A stretch of DNA of 64,000 nucleotides from Bacteroidota bacterium. GTDB lineage: Bacteria > Bacteroidota > Bacteroidia > Cytophagales > Cyclobacteriaceae. Under the pieces are notes generated by a model. That model had not been told where the DNA came from, did not search any database, and worked only from the letters and a program-made list of their open reading frames with translations. This document shows positions 1 through 9,883 of this stretch, piece by piece (positions within the stretch are counted from its first letter, which is position 1; the number at the start of each line of letters is the position of its first letter). The stretch spans positions 66,461 to 130,460 of the forward strand of contig JAFEAM010000008.1 in assembly GCA_018266395.1 (NCBI GenBank), in the 5' to 3' direction. The position numbers were made by a program, and so were the translations under genes.

Positions 1-265
1 GACCTCCAACGAGGCGGTCAAACAGGCCGTACTGGCAGGCTTGGGCTATTCCATAATGCCCCTGATCGGAATACGTCACGAGTTGCACAGTGCGGAATTG
101 CAGATCATACCCGCGCAGGGCCTGCCCATCAAAACCATGTGGAGCCTGATCTGGACCAAAGGAAAGAAGCATGCACCGGTGGCCGAGGCCTTTCTCGAGT
201 ACCTCAGACGGGACAAAATGAAAATAGTAAAGGACAATTTCAGTTGGTACGAAGATTACATCTGA
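1..265 (+). CDS. LysR-family transcriptional regulator, C-terminal fragment
   Basis: The reading frame is already open at base 2 and stops with TGA at 263-265, so about 87 C-terminal residues are visible and the start lies upstream of the window. The segment beginning TSNEAVKQAVLAGLGYSIMP matches the second half of the LysR substrate-binding domain, where a Ser-Asn-Glu-x-(I/V)-K stretch precedes a hydrophobic helix lining the effector pocket. The N-terminal helix-turn-helix is not in view, so the target and the effector cannot be judged. The next gene lies on the other strand and ends at 440, so the two are convergent. Confidence 0.75.
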   Translation, partial: TSNEAVKQAVLAGLGYSIMPLIGIRHELHSAELQIIPAQGLPIKTMWSLIWTKGKKHAPVAEAFLEYLRRDKMKIVKDNFSWYEDYI

Positions 266-439
266 AGGCTTCAGGACCCACTTGTCAAACAGTATTTTGC
301 TCGAGATACTCGGATCAGCGACGGGGCCTGTACACTCACAGAACCGCCACAATTCCCCGCGAAATTTTGATTTGAAAGTTCCATTATGGCCTCCTGTTTA
401 CGGTTGTATTTTCATCCATACGCTGAGTTCTTAGCCGAT

Positions 440-1339
440 TCAGACAGGTGTTATATTAATTACGACATTCCCCTTCTTATGGAAGGATTCTACATACGTA
501 TGCGCCTCTTTAATCTGGTGAAGTGAGTATCTTCTGTCGATGACAGTTGTCAATTTTCCATCCTCGATCAACTGTTTCAATTCAAGCAAATCATCCGGAT
601 GGGATTTCGGCGAACTGTTCACCGATACGTATTTACCTCCTTTTCTCAGCAAAGGTCTGCAAGCGGCCTTTGACGTTTTACCCACAGCGTCAAAAATGAT
701 GTCATAACGGGTATCGGTTTTAGAGAAATCCGATTTGGTGTAGTCAATGACTTGACTGGCTCCAAGCTGACGCACGAGAGGTACATTGGGCGTGCTGCAA
801 ACTCCGGTGATATCAGCGTTATATGCCTTGGCAATCTGGACCGCAAAAGTGCCAACACTTCCTGATGCACCATAAATCAGGACTTTGTCCTTTGCCTTGA
901 GGCCACTCTGCTTCAAGAAACGGAGCGCGGTAATGCCGCCAATCGGAATTGTGGCCGCTTCTTCAAAGGTCATGTTGAATGGCTTTTTGGCAATCAGGTC
1001 ATTGACTGGAAGGCAGGTGTATTCTGCATATCCTCCAAACCGGAGGCCGCACGATGCAAAAACGGCGTCGCCTGGTCTAAAGGACTGAACCATGTCTCCG
1101 ACTTCTTCCACCACTCCTGCAATTTCAAACCCCAGTATTTTTACGCGCGTGGGTTTAAAAAGCCCATTGAATAGCCGGGCGAGAATGGGATCGGCTTTTC
1201 GCATCCGCCAATCTCCGGCCGATACCGTAGTGGCGTGTATTTTGATCAACACCTCATTTCTCTTTGGTTTGGGCCTGTTGATGTCCTTTAGCTCCAGCAC
1301 ATCCGGTGGGCCGTACTTCTCATATACAACTGCTTTCAT
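440..1339 (-). CDS. NAD(P)-dependent medium-chain alcohol dehydrogenase / quinone oxidoreductase
   Basis: A 299-residue medium-chain dehydrogenase/reductase. Residues 1-120 form the GroES-like catalytic fold and the nucleotide-binding motif GASGSVG lies at 157-163, followed by a Rossmann fold. The cysteine and histidine ligands of zinc-dependent alcohol dehydrogenases are not evident, which fits the zinc-free quinone oxidoreductase branch that reduces quinones or activated alkenes with NADPH. The ATG at 1339 overlaps the stop of the upstream DUF4386 gene by four bases, so the two are probably co-translated. The true substrate cannot be told from sequence. A second member of the family lies at 10150-11130. 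Confidence 0.85.
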   Translation of the reverse strand: MKAVVYEKYGPPDVLELKDINRPKPKRNEVLIKIHATTVSAGDWRMRKADPILARLFNGLFKPTRVKILGFEIAGVVEEVGDMVQSFRPGDAVFASCGLRFGGYAEYTCLPVNDLIAKKPFNMTFEEAATIPIGGITALRFLKQSGLKAKDKVLIYGASGSVGTFAVQIAKAYNADITGVCSTPNVPLVRQLGASQVIDYTKSDFSKTDTRYDIIFDAVGKTSKAACRPLLRKGGKYVSVNSSPKSHPDDLLELKQLIEDGKLTTVIDRRYSLHQIKEAHTYVESFHKKGNVVINITPV

Positions 1340-2052
1340 TTAGAGCTGTCATTTTGATTGACAAATCCTTTAACTACGAGCCAGATCCCCAATGAAAACT
1401 CGAACAGCGCAACACCGACGGCGGATAACCCGGCCACGGGAGATTGACGCTCAATGAACCCGAACATCACTGCGATAAATCCTGCAACAAGCATCGGCGC
1501 TCCTGCAATGCCGATCACGGAAAGAGCTCTTGGCACCAGCCTCGATTGATACAACAGGATACCCAGCAATAGGTCGTTTATTGCAGGAATGAAACCCTGA
1601 CCGAGCATGAAGATACGGTCATACAGAGCAACCAGTGCCTGGCTGACTGCTACTGCCTCAGGCCCAACCCCTGCCTCTCGTAAGGTCACAACCGATAACA
1701 GGAACGAAACACCGACAAACATGGTGGCTGCCTCAAGAATCCTGGCCCCAACAAAGCCCAACGCAAGTCCTTGGTTTTGTTTTCGTAGCACGGGGAATAA
1801 CACGACGGCCGTGGCAATGTTTGCGAGGGCTACAATCATCTCGAGGATACCGCCAACAATCACGTCGGTGTCTGGTCCAGGACCAAGGACGTAGTTTGGA
1901 TCATGAACCGATCGGTAGAGCACGAGGGTGGGGATTGAGACAAACGTCAGTAAATAGAACGCTCCCGCAAGAAGGGCAGTCTTCCGTTGTGAAGTCATCG
2001 GGGCCGGTTGTGCAGGGATGCTTATGAGGAGGGTATTCATATTCGTTTTCAT
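1336..2052 (-). CDS. DUF4386 family membrane protein
   Basis: This 238-residue protein is rich in hydrophobic stretches and has about six predicted membrane segments. It resembles the DUF4386 family, whose function is unknown. The ATG at 2052 gives an 18-residue N-terminal extension. An internal ATG at 1998, giving MTSQRKTALLAG, matches the usual family start better and may be the real one. It overlaps the downstream reductase gene by four bases (ATGA), so the two form an operon. What the pair does together is not known. Confidence 0.75.
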   Translation of the reverse strand: MKTNMNTLLISIPAQPAPMTSQRKTALLAGAFYLLTFVSIPTLVLYRSVHDPNYVLGPGPDTDVIVGGILEMIVALANIATAVVLFPVLRKQNQGLALGFVGARILEAATMFVGVSFLLSVVTLREAGVGPEAVAVSQALVALYDRIFMLGQGFIPAINDLLLGILLYQSRLVPRALSVIGIAGAPMLVAGFIAVMFGFIERQSPVAGLSAVGVALFEFSLGIWLVVKGFVNQNDSSK

Positions 2053-2105
2053 TTGGATGCTTGTTTATAGTGGGAACTCAATGGATGGTTATGAATGATT
2101 GAATT

Positions 2106-2813
2106 TTATCTGCGCACCCTGCTTCTTCCGAGTGGATTTGTTTTCCATGGGTTCGAGATATGCAGACTGATATTCAAGTAACGGTTATATATCTCCTGGT
2201 CATTGGAAATATTGGTGAGGCCATATGTATACCGTACATCCAGTGCAGCGTCCTTCTTTCTGATCCTGAACCTGTATCCTGCTCCGACCTGCACGCCGGC
2301 ATCCAGTCGTTTGAATCCATCGCTCGAGGAGTTAAATGCCAGGGAAGTCATAGTGTCTTCAATTTTGCGCGTTCCAGAAAGGTTGTAGGCGAGGGAAGGC
2401 CCGGCGTTCAGGTAATATTTGCCAAAGTGAAATCGGGCAAGAACAGGTAACTCCAGGGTGTACAAACGCAACGTGGTGTTGCCTGCAGTCATGGGATTGT
2501 TCACCTTCAGTTCGCCGCCTTTCATAATAAAGTACAATTCCGATACCATAGAAAACCTGGGAGTGATCCCTGCCTGAAAAGACAACCCGACCTGGGCGCC
2601 GAGCACCCCTTTCTTATAGTCGGTTACACTACTATTGGCTTTTCCGTAGTTGACGTTTGTATTGACCAGGTTCAACAGGAGGTCCATATACGTCTTCTCG
2701 TTAGGTTTCTCTTCCGTCGTTTGTACGGATTCCGACCCATTGACCTGACCAATGGATTGTTGGCTTAGGAAAATCACACCTAGTATGATTCCCATCTGTG
2801 CTGCTTTTTTCAT
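2106..2813 (-). CDS. PorT-like outer-membrane beta-barrel protein
   Basis: About 235 residues from the ATG at 2813, which begins with a clear signal peptide (MKKAAQMGIILGVIF, then a likely cleavage after SIGQ). An upstream ATG at 2855 would add 14 residues and spoil the signal peptide, so 2813 is preferred. The body alternates polar and hydrophobic residues, and phrases such as LGAQVGLSFQAGI and DAGVQVGAGYRF are typical of the small outer-membrane barrels common in Bacteroidota. The substrate is unknown. It lies downstream of the LytTR/kinase pair on the same strand, with a gap of about 115 bases, and could be a target of that pair (inference). Confidence 0.65.
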   Translation of the reverse strand: MKKAAQMGIILGVIFLSQQSIGQVNGSESVQTTEEKPNEKTYMDLLLNLVNTNVNYGKANSSVTDYKKGVLGAQVGLSFQAGITPRFSMVSELYFIMKGGELKVNNPMTAGNTTLRLYTLELPVLARFHFGKYYLNAGPSLAYNLSGTRKIEDTMTSLAFNSSSDGFKRLDAGVQVGAGYRFRIRKKDAALDVRYTYGLTNISNDQEIYNRYLNISLHISNPWKTNPLGRSRVRR

Positions 2814-2927
2814 ATTCTCTTTTTTTGAACAAAAGAATATGAATGCGAAGGCCACCCCAATTCAATTATGCAAAGCAGGCGGAGATGTCTGCAACCTGCC
2901 CGGTATGATCTGCAAAATAAATGCGGG

Positions 2928-3623
2928 TTAGGCCCTGTTTTGGATGATTTGGAAGAAAAGGTCCTTGTAGGTGTCCGAAATAGGGATCAACTGATCAGCG
3001 ATTTTAATCCTGCTCCTTTCGATGGACACGATCTTATTGAGTGCGACCATAAACGATTTGTGTACCCGACAAACCACATGGGAGGGGATCAACTTCTCAA
3101 AATCACTGAAATTTTGCAGGGTCATCACTTTCTTGTTTACAGTATGGATTCTCCGATAATCCCGCATGCCCTCAATGTAAATTATATCATTAATCATGAT
3201 CTTTTCCAGCCGGTTTTCGGTCTTAACGAAAATGAATTCCGGAGCCGGATCAGCAATGTGATGAGTCAGGTTTTCCTGCGCTTTATTGACGGCTTGAAGG
3301 AAACGATTAAATGTAAATGGCTTGAGAAGATAGTCAGTTATTTTCAGCTCGTAACCCTTCAATGCGTATTCCTGGTGTGCCGTTGTAATTATTACCTGAC
3401 TATTGATTTTAGTGCTTTCCAGCAAGGCAATACCTGAAAGTTCATCCATATTAATGTCCAGAAACAGAACATCCACCTTGTTGTTGTTCAGATATGAAAG
3501 TCCGGTGAGAGCGTTGTCGAACGTGGCGTTGAGTTGTAAAAAGGGGACCTTTTCCACAAAGCTCCTCGTTTTCTCAAGGGCCAGCGGCTCATCTTCAATG
3601 ATCGCGCAGGTGAGCTTATCCAT
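2928..3623 (-). CDS. LytTR-family DNA-binding response regulator
   Basis: 231 residues with two domains. The receiver domain spans residues 1-120, with acidic residues at 10-12 and the phospho-acceptor Asp at about 56 in DVLFLDINMD; a conserved Lys follows in LLKPF. The LytTR DNA-binding domain spans about 130-230 (FVKTENRLEKI, then VHKSFMVALNKI). It pairs with the kinase gene, which it overlaps by 8 bases. In Bacteroidota such pairs usually control envelope or transport genes; the target here is not known. Confidence 0.9.
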   Translation of the reverse strand: MDKLTCAIIEDEPLALEKTRSFVEKVPFLQLNATFDNALTGLSYLNNNKVDVLFLDINMDELSGIALLESTKINSQVIITTAHQEYALKGYELKITDYLLKPFTFNRFLQAVNKAQENLTHHIADPAPEFIFVKTENRLEKIMINDIIYIEGMRDYRRIHTVNKKVMTLQNFSDFEKLIPSHVVCRVHKSFMVALNKIVSIERSRIKIADQLIPISDTYKDLFFQIIQNRA

Positions 3624-4680
3624 TTCGTAAAGTAAGGTCTATTGAATACAAATCGTTTTCCTTGTTTACATGTAGTGTGTGCTTTTCCGGATAAATGTGA
3701 TCCAATCTTCTTTGAATGAGCTCGTTTCCCAATCCTCCGCTTTCCTTCTGAACCGCCTTCGGGTCATAGCGGTTTTCGCAGGTCAACTGAATGAATTCAT
3801 CTTTAACAAGCAAATTAATCCTGATAGCGTTTTCAATTTTCTTGTTGGTACTGTGTTTGAAGGCATTTTCGATGAACGGAATAAAGATCATGGGAGCGAT
3901 TAATTTGTTGTCGACCGTTCCGGTGACCTTGAAATGCACATAGTTTTCATTTGCTGTCCGTATCTTTTGCAGTGCTATGTATTTCTCCATGTACTCAATT
4001 TCTTTGGCGAGGGGTATCTGATCAGTTTTAGTCTCGTAGAGGACAAATCGCATGATGTCGGACAGTTTGTTGAGATAATCGGATGCGGCCACCGCATCCC
4101 TTATGATGAGTGAATCAATGTTATTGATAGTATTAAATAGTAGATGGGGATCAAATTGCTTCTTTACCAGCATCATTTCTATTTGGTGATTCTTTTCGCG
4201 AAGGGCCTCTTTTAGCTTGATTTCATTAAACCAGGTGATAAATCCTTTGATTACCAGGGCCACAGCGCCGCACAGTACACCAATAAGGGTCATTACCATA
4301 ATGACCTGGGGAGCCGTAGACCGACCGTACTTGCCCCCTTCATCCATATCGATGATGCGACCGGTTTCAATGAAGAAGCGAATCAGAATATATCCGATTA
4401 GCGAGCCTGCTAACGAGATAAGCAGTCCGAAAAGGATGGAAAGAACTATTTTTCTCTGCTGCAGATAGCGCGGAAAGAGTAGGAAGTAATAGGTATAAAA
4501 TGAAATGAGGGACGGCACGAAGGCAAAAAGTAGAATACTCTTGAATGCATTAATAACCCGGGCTTCAGGATTGCTGAACTGAAGGCCACTGCGATAGTAA
4601 ACCCCCAGGACAATGCCCACCAGCAGGAAATAGGACGCCCAGAATCCTGCGTGAAGTAAAATGATGAGTGACCGCCTCAT
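3616..4680 (-). CDS. LytS/YehU-type sensor histidine kinase
   Basis: An integral-membrane kinase of the LytS type. The N-terminal 150 residues hold four hydrophobic segments. After a short coiled coil comes the His_kinase motif, with the phospho-accepting His in FDPHLLFNTINN, followed by a C-terminal ATPase domain with the N-box ENAFKHS. The reading frame can be extended to a TTG at 4695, but the ATG at 4680 (MRRSLIILLHAGF) is the more likely start, giving 354 residues. No extracytoplasmic sensor domain is visible, so the signal is probably sensed within the membrane. Confidence 0.9.
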   Translation of the reverse strand: MRRSLIILLHAGFWASYFLLVGIVLGVYYRSGLQFSNPEARVINAFKSILLFAFVPSLISFYTYYFLLFPRYLQQRKIVLSILFGLLISLAGSLIGYILIRFFIETGRIIDMDEGGKYGRSTAPQVIMVMTLIGVLCGAVALVIKGFITWFNEIKLKEALREKNHQIEMMLVKKQFDPHLLFNTINNIDSLIIRDAVAASDYLNKLSDIMRFVLYETKTDQIPLAKEIEYMEKYIALQKIRTANENYVHFKVTGTVDNKLIAPMIFIPFIENAFKHSTNKKIENAIRINLLVKDEFIQLTCENRYDPKAVQKESGGLGNELIQRRLDHIYPEKHTLHVNKENDLYSIDLTLRNG

Positions 4681-4775
4681 AAATAAAAGTACCAAATTAT
4701 GAGGATCAGCCCCGGATGTGCCTCAGGGATTCAGGGATTATGTCAACAAATCACTTTCTCGGAACTTCCAAAAAG

Positions 4776-5030
4776 TCATTTCGCAAGCGGGCGCCGGCTG
4801 CTCACATACTCCACCAACTCCTTCAGCGTCCCGATCTTGCCATAGTCTTCCTCCGGGGTTTGGATGCCGAGCTCTTTGTCCAGGCCGACAATGAATTGCA
4901 GGTAGTCAAAGGAATCGATTGACAGCGATTGCCGGATGTTGTCACCAGGCTTGAGCTGCGTGGGATCGGTGTCGGGTGCGACGGTCTTGAGCAAGCGAAA
5001 GACAACCGATTTAATTTGATCTTCTGTCAT
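4776..5030 (-). CDS. Acyl carrier protein
   Basis: 84 residues with the acyl-carrier fold. Ser40 within IDSFDYLQF is the expected attachment site for 4'-phosphopantetheine. It is the last gene of a five-gene operon and overlaps the E2 gene by four bases (ATGA), so its translation is coupled to a 2-oxoacid dehydrogenase rather than to fatty-acid synthesis genes. This is unlikely to be the housekeeping ACP, which normally sits beside fabF. A role in accepting acyl groups made by the neighbouring complex is an inference. Confidence 0.85.
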   Translation of the reverse strand: MTEDQIKSVVFRLLKTVAPDTDPTQLKPGDNIRQSLSIDSFDYLQFIVGLDKELGIQTPEEDYGKIGTLKELVEYVSSRRPLAK

Positions 5031-6154
5031 AGCTTCTCCGGTTGCTGTAAGTTCTTGTTGATCGCCAAAAGGAACCGGTTACCTGTCTGGCCGTCCGTAG
5101 CGCGATGGTCAGCAGCAAGTGTTATGGTCATCACCTTCCTTACATCAAGCATCCCATTCTCGGCCCACGGGGCCTCATGTATGCCGCCGAATCCAAGAAT
5201 TGCAACCTGAGGAGGATAGATGACGCCATAGACTGACTCCACCGCACCTTCTCCCAGGCTGGTGACGGTAAGCGTGGTCTGCACCAATTCCGAACTCTTC
5301 AGTTTCATGGCCCGCGCCCGAGGAATGACATCATTGAGTGCAACCATCAGCTGTGCAAGGGATTTCTGATCTGCATCGTTGATGGAAGGAACCATCAATC
5401 CCCCCGAACGCAGTGATACGACAAACCCTATGTTGACATGATCTTTCTTCACCGGTCCATTTTCCCACCATGCGTTGAGGTCCGGCACTTCACGACAAGC
5501 AAGCGCCGCGGCTTTCAGTATCAGAACAACGGGCAGGAGACGCTCTTGTAAAGGCAGCTTCTTATTTGCTTCCGCCATCCAGGTAAGCGATTTCGTCATG
5601 TCAACCGTGGTATCAAGGTAATAGTGAGGAATCTCACGGTTGGACTTGCTCATTGCTGCAGCCACAGCCATCCTTACATTCTCGGATACACTGCGTTCCG
5701 CAGGAACCGTCTTCTGCGTGGTGCGCTCAACGTCTTCTCTTGTGATGGCTCCATCAGGACCGGTTCCCTTGACGCTCGCAAGATCGATGCCCTTTTCTTC
5801 TGCAATCTTCCGTGCGAGGGGAGATGCTTTGATATGTCTCTGTACAGGCGGCGGCGAGACCGCAGTAGCTGCCTGCTGAACGGTGAGTTTTTCTGGCTTG
5901 ATGCCGGCGGCGGCCTCGTCTTTCGTAAGAATGTGTGTCATCAGCGTACCGACGGGTACTTTGTCATCGACCTTAATGAGCAGCTCGCCGATAATGCCGT
6001 CGTCGAATACTTCAATGTCGATGATGCCTTTCTGCGTTTCGACTTCAGCAATGATGTCTCCGCGCTTTACGGTATCGCCGGGCTTCACTTTCCACTCGCG
6101 CAGAAACCCGCTCTCCATGTCGGCACCCAGACTGGGCATTTGGTAGGGAATCAT
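5027..6154 (-). CDS. Dihydrolipoamide acyltransferase (E2) of a 2-oxoacid dehydrogenase complex
   Basis: 375 residues with the full E2 layout. A lipoyl domain occupies about 1-80, with the lipoylated Lys at 42 in VETQKG, where most E2s have ETDKA. A proline- and alanine-rich linker follows, then a peripheral-subunit binding domain at about 108-145 (SPLARKIAEEKGIDL), and a catalytic domain from about 155. The active-site HxxxDG motif is intact as HRATDG, with His350 and Asp354. It transfers the acyl group from lipoamide to CoA. It lies 30 bases downstream of E1-beta and overlaps the ACP. No E3 gene is nearby, so the housekeeping lipoamide dehydrogenase must serve it. Confidence 0.92.
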   Translation of the reverse strand: MIPYQMPSLGADMESGFLREWKVKPGDTVKRGDIIAEVETQKGIIDIEVFDDGIIGELLIKVDDKVPVGTLMTHILTKDEAAAGIKPEKLTVQQAATAVSPPPVQRHIKASPLARKIAEEKGIDLASVKGTGPDGAITREDVERTTQKTVPAERSVSENVRMAVAAAMSKSNREIPHYYLDTTVDMTKSLTWMAEANKKLPLQERLLPVVLILKAAALACREVPDLNAWWENGPVKKDHVNIGFVVSLRSGGLMVPSINDADQKSLAQLMVALNDVIPRARAMKLKSSELVQTTLTVTSLGEGAVESVYGVIYPPQVAILGFGGIHEAPWAENGMLDVRKVMTITLAADHRATDGQTGNRFLLAINKNLQQPEKL

Positions 6155-6184
6155 GATGTGACGTTTCTGTTTTCTTGTTTCTTG

Positions 6185-7159
6185 TTAGCCAAGCATCTGC
6201 CTTACCTTATTGACAATCTGCGAAGGTTGCACGATTGCGGCGTCTTCGAGGTGTTTGGGGTAGGGCATGGGTACCTCCAGTCCGTTGAGGCGCTGCACCG
6301 GTGCATCCAGTTCATAGAAGCAGTTCTCCATGATGCGGGCGCTCACTTCTGAAGAGATGCTGACGGATTGCCATGCATCGTCAACCATCAAGGCGCGGTG
6401 GGTCTTCCTCACGGACGCGACGATAGCTTCTGTATCGATGGGCCTCAGTGAACGCAAGTCCAGCACCTCGACTTCCATTCCCTCTTTGGCGAGTTCACCT
6501 GCGGCATGAAGGCATTTATATACCCCAGATCCGTAGGTGATAAGTGAAAGATCCTTTCCGCTCTTTCTCAACTTCGCTTTCGAAAGATCAACTGCAGGAA
6601 GCGGGTCTTCCATATCGGCTTCCAAATTCATCATGGCTGTGTACTCGAAGAGAATCACCGGGTTCGGGTCAAGCAGGGCGGCCATGATCATCTTCCTGGC
6701 ATCTTCATGTGTGCCTGCCGATACCACCTTCAGTCCTGGAATGTGCGCGAACAGTGGCTCCCAACTGTGTGAATGCTGTGCTGCCAATTGGCGGCCGATG
6801 CCGCAACTCATCCTGATCACCAGAGGCACGTTAAGCTGACCACCCGACATATGCAGCAACGTCGCTGCATTATTGACAATCTGATCCATGGCCAGCAAGC
6901 TGAAGTTTACGGTCATGATTTCCACAATGGGACGCATGCCTCCGAGGGCCGCGCCGATGCCGGCACCGGTGAAGCCGGACTCAGACAGGGGCACGTCCAT
7001 AATTCGATCTGGGCCGAATTCCTGCAACAATCCCTTGCTCACGGCGAACGAACCACCGTATCGCCCCACGTCTTCACCCAACAGGAATACTTTGTCGGAC
7101 GACTGAAGCGCTTCTCTCAATCCTTGTTTTAAAGCTTCCCTGTATGTCAACCTGGTCAT
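6185..7159 (-). CDS. 2-oxoacid dehydrogenase E1 component, beta subunit
   Basis: 324 residues, the normal length for an E1-beta chain. Characteristic stretches are [11 protein letters not shown] near residue 27, [18 protein letters not shown] near 54, and the C-terminal transketolase-like domain with [13 protein letters not shown]. With E1-alpha it forms the thiamine-diphosphate enzyme that decarboxylates a 2-oxoacid and acylates the lipoyl arm of E2. It is three bases downstream of E1-alpha. Sequence alone does not separate pyruvate from acetoin or branched-chain substrates, but the adjoining acetyl-CoA synthetase favours a C2 product. Confidence 0.92.
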   Translation of the reverse strand: MTRLTYREALKQGLREALQSSDKVFLLGEDVGRYGGSFAVSKGLLQEFGPDRIMDVPLSESGFTGAGIGAALGGMRPIVEIMTVNFSLLAMDQIVNNAATLLHMSGGQLNVPLVIRMSCGIGRQLAAQHSHSWEPLFAHIPGLKVVSAGTHEDARKMIMAALLDPNPVILFEYTAMMNLEADMEDPLPAVDLSKAKLRKSGKDLSLITYGSGVYKCLHAAGELAKEGMEVEVLDLRSLRPIDTEAIVASVRKTHRALMVDDAWQSVSISSEVSARIMENCFYELDAPVQRLNGLEVPMPYPKHLEDAAIVQPSQIVNKVRQMLG

Positions 7160-7162
7160 AGC

Positions 7163-8143
7163 TTATTTATATACATACCTGGAGATCTGATCCACGGGCT
7201 CCCATGTGCCCTTTTCTGCGAAGTCGACTGACCTGTCGACTTCCTGTTCCACTTCTTTCTTCATTTTCAACACGTCATCTGCAGAAAGCGCGACTTCGGC
7301 AGTCAGTTGCTCTTCAAGCCGTGTGACCGGATCCCGCTCCTTCCATTCGTCGACTTCATTTTTGTCCCTGTACAATTCTGCATCAAACATCGAGTGTGCA
7401 CGAAAGCGGTAAGTCTGACAAACAAGGAAGTAAGGTTTCCCCGTAGTCCGGATGGTATCAACTGCCTTGTGTGCAGCGTCAAGTACGGCCAACACATCCA
7501 TTCCGTCAACAGTGGCAGATGCGATGCCATAGCCAGGTGCTTTCTTCTCCAGGTCGGTCACGGCATGGGAATACTTCAGGGCTGTACCCATGGCGTACAG
7601 ATTATTCTCGCAAACGAACAACACCGGTACCTGCCAGAGTGCCGCAAGGTTCATCGCCTCATGAAATTCTCCTTCAGCGGCAGCGCCATCGCCGAAGAAG
7701 CAGCACGTTACCTGGTTGCGCTTCATCTTCTTGTCGGCGAGCGCCATGCCCACGGCCATGGGCAGGTGTCCTGCGACAATGGCATTGCCTCCGTAGAATT
7801 TTGTCTTCGCGTCGAAGAGGTGCATCGATCCTCCGCGACCGAGGCTGCAGCCTTCCTGCTTTCCGTACATCTCAGCCATAATTGCGCCTGGGTCAACACC
7901 TCTTGCCAGAGCCTGTCCGTGTTCGCGGTAGGTGGCAAGCACATTGTCGTCCGGGCTGAGTGCGGCAGTGACGCCGGTGGCCACAGCCTCTTCACCAATA
8001 TAGAGGTGAAGGAAGCCACGGATCTTTTCTTTGGTGTACATCTCAGCTGACTTTTCTTCAAAGCGTCTAATCAGCAGCATCTGTCTGAGGAGTTTCATCT
8101 TCAGACTTGCATCAGCTTTCATTGTTTGCTCCTGCGCTGTCAT
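7163..8143 (-). CDS. 2-oxoacid dehydrogenase E1 component, alpha subunit
   Basis: 326 residues. The thiamine-diphosphate binding motif is clear: [15 protein letters not shown] begins at about residue 150 and ends about 30 residues later in [10 protein letters not shown]. The substrate-channel histidine region reads [12 protein letters not shown]. The chain is shorter than the human E1-alpha and like those of bacterial alpha2-beta2 complexes. Its start overlaps the acetyl-CoA synthetase stop by four bases, so the whole set is one operon. Confidence 0.92.
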   Translation of the reverse strand: MTAQEQTMKADASLKMKLLRQMLLIRRFEEKSAEMYTKEKIRGFLHLYIGEEAVATGVTAALSPDDNVLATYREHGQALARGVDPGAIMAEMYGKQEGCSLGRGGSMHLFDAKTKFYGGNAIVAGHLPMAVGMALADKKMKRNQVTCCFFGDGAAAEGEFHEAMNLAALWQVPVLFVCENNLYAMGTALKYSHAVTDLEKKAPGYGIASATVDGMDVLAVLDAAHKAVDTIRTTGKPYFLVCQTYRFRAHSMFDAELYRDKNEVDEWKERDPVTRLEEQLTAEVALSADDVLKMKKEVEQEVDRSVDFAEKGTWEPVDQISRYVYK

Positions 8144-9879
8144 GATTGTTCCAATGTAGAGGTGTCTCCCTCGGGTAGGCCCAGTTCGCGTGCCTTCAAC
8201 AATCGTCTCAGAATCTTACCGCTTCTCGTTTTGGGAAGACTGGTTACAAATGCTATCTCTTTCGGTGCCACTGCTGCGCCCATTTTCTTCCTGGCAAAGC
8301 CTATTATGTCAAGTTTCAGGGCATCATCGGGAATCTGTCCCGGTTTGAGTACAACGAACCCTTTCACCAACTCACCGATGGTTGGTTCCGGTTTTCCTAT
8401 GACTGCTGCTTCTCCCACAGCGGGATGTTCCATAAGTGTGCTCTCCACTTCGAATGGACCCACCATGTGGCCGGAAGTCTTGATGATATCATCTGCCCGT
8501 CCCACGAACCAGAAGTATCCGTCCGCGTCGCGGTATGCGAGGTCGCCGGTCACGTACCAGTCGCCATGAAAGCATTTATCATACCGTGCTTCTTCATGAA
8601 GGTATGTTCTGAACATGCTCGGCCATCCTTTCTTCAGAATGAGGTTGCCCTGCTTGCCGGGTTCGTTGATGAGTTCGATACCGGAATCCTTTATTTCTCC
8701 GATGGCTGCTTCAATTCCGGGCAACGGTTTGCCCATAGATCCCGGCCTCACTTCCATGCTGCGATAGTTGGAGATCATGATGCCACCAGTTTCTGTCTGC
8801 CACCAGTTGTCGAGAACGGGAACTTCAAAGGTCTGCTGTGCCCATCGCACTGCCTCCGGGTGCAGCGGTTCACCCACGCTCAAAATCAGCCGCAAGTTTT
8901 CAAGGTTGTACTGACTGCGGGGCTTGATGCTCATGCGCATCAGTCTTCGAATAGCGGTAGGCGCCGTGTACCACACGTTTACTTTGTGATCCTCCAGGAT
9001 GGAGTACCATCGTGCTGCGTCAAACTCCTCTTCGTCAACAATATTCGTAATGCCATTGACCAGCGGGGAGAGTATGCCATAGGATGTGCCCGTAACCCAG
9101 CCCGGGTCGGCGGTGCACCAGTACACATCATCGTCGTGGAAATCGAGCACATACTTGCCTGTGATGAGATGCATTACTACGGCGTTGTGGACATGCAAGG
9201 CACCCTTAGGCATTCCCGTGGTGCCACTCGTGAAGTGCAGTAAGGCCGGGTCTTCAGGCAGCGTTACGGGGATCCGGAACTCAGGCGAAGCGTCCTTCAT
9301 CAATAGGGCCAGTGATTTCACTTTTCCGTTCAGATGGGTCTCTGCATCTGTGAGTAGTACCCATTCAAGTTCCGGCAGCCGTGGAAGGATTCCCTTGATC
9401 TTTTTGTCATACTGATCCAGTGTGGTTACGAGCACTCTTGCATCACCTCGACTCAGCCGCTGGAAAACCGGCTCCGGGCCGAAAACGGAAAACAGCGGGC
9501 AAAAGACTGCCGCCTTCTTCAGTGTTCCCAGAGCAGAGATGTAGAGTTCAGGGATTCTTCCTGTAAACGCGAAGACGCGGTCGCCCTTTTGAATGCCCAG
9601 TTGTTCCAGAACGTTGGCGAACTGGTTTGTCAGCTCACGGAGTTCTGCGTAGGTAAAGTCGCGGGAAGTACGGTCTTTTCGGATCCACCGGATAGCGGTG
9701 CGCTGTGCAAGAGCAGAGGCCGCGTGACGATCCACTGCCTCATACGCGATGTTGAGGCCTTTGTGTTCAGGGAGGCCGCTTAACAACGCGAAGGCATCTT
9801 TCCACTGGAAAGAACTCCTCAGCGCGGCATAGTCGTTTAAGACAGGTGCAGCGAATCCCGATTCAACCTGCGCAGACAC
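8140..9879 (-). CDS. acsA: Acetyl-CoA synthetase (AMP-forming)
   Basis: 579 residues, close to the 572 of Bacillus-type AcsA and shorter than the roughly 650-residue Acs of enteric bacteria. The AMP-binding P-loop reads [15 protein letters not shown] at about residue 215. The core continues with [10 protein letters not shown], then [20 protein letters not shown] and [13 protein letters not shown]. The C-terminal motif [10 protein letters not shown] carries the catalytic lysine that is usually controlled by acetylation. The start codon is GTG at 9877-9879, since no upstream ATG exists. It is the first gene of the operon with E1-alpha, E1-beta, E2 and ACP. It activates acetate, or a close short-chain acid, to its CoA thioester. 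Confidence 0.92.
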   Translation of the reverse strand: MSAQVESGFAAPVLNDYAALRSSFQWKDAFALLSGLPEHKGLNIAYEAVDRHAASALAQRTAIRWIRKDRTSRDFTYAELRELTNQFANVLEQLGIQKGDRVFAFTGRIPELYISALGTLKKAAVFCPLFSVFGPEPVFQRLSRGDARVLVTTLDQYDKKIKGILPRLPELEWVLLTDAETHLNGKVKSLALLMKDASPEFRIPVTLPEDPALLHFTSGTTGMPKGALHVHNAVVMHLITGKYVLDFHDDDVYWCTADPGWVTGTSYGILSPLVNGITNIVDEEEFDAARWYSILEDHKVNVWYTAPTAIRRLMRMSIKPRSQYNLENLRLILSVGEPLHPEAVRWAQQTFEVPVLDNWWQTETGGIMISNYRSMEVRPGSMGKPLPGIEAAIGEIKDSGIELINEPGKQGNLILKKGWPSMFRTYLHEEARYDKCFHGDWYVTGDLAYRDADGYFWFVGRADDIIKTSGHMVGPFEVESTLMEHPAVGEAAVIGKPEPTIGELVKGFVVLKPGQIPDDALKLDIIGFARKKMGAAVAPKEIAFVTSLPKTRSGKILRRLLKARELGLPEGDTSTLEQS

Positions 9880-9883
9880 GTAA

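Noticed and set aside
4776-5030. Housekeeping fatty-acid ACP
   Set aside because: It is coupled to a 2-oxoacid dehydrogenase E2 rather than fabF or fabD, so that role is less likely.
7307-8050. Long plus-strand frame opposite E1-alpha, and similar ones at 8425-9243 and 5624-6352
   Set aside because: These mirror the strongly supported dehydrogenase and synthetase genes on the minus strand, and the products have no recognisable motifs.
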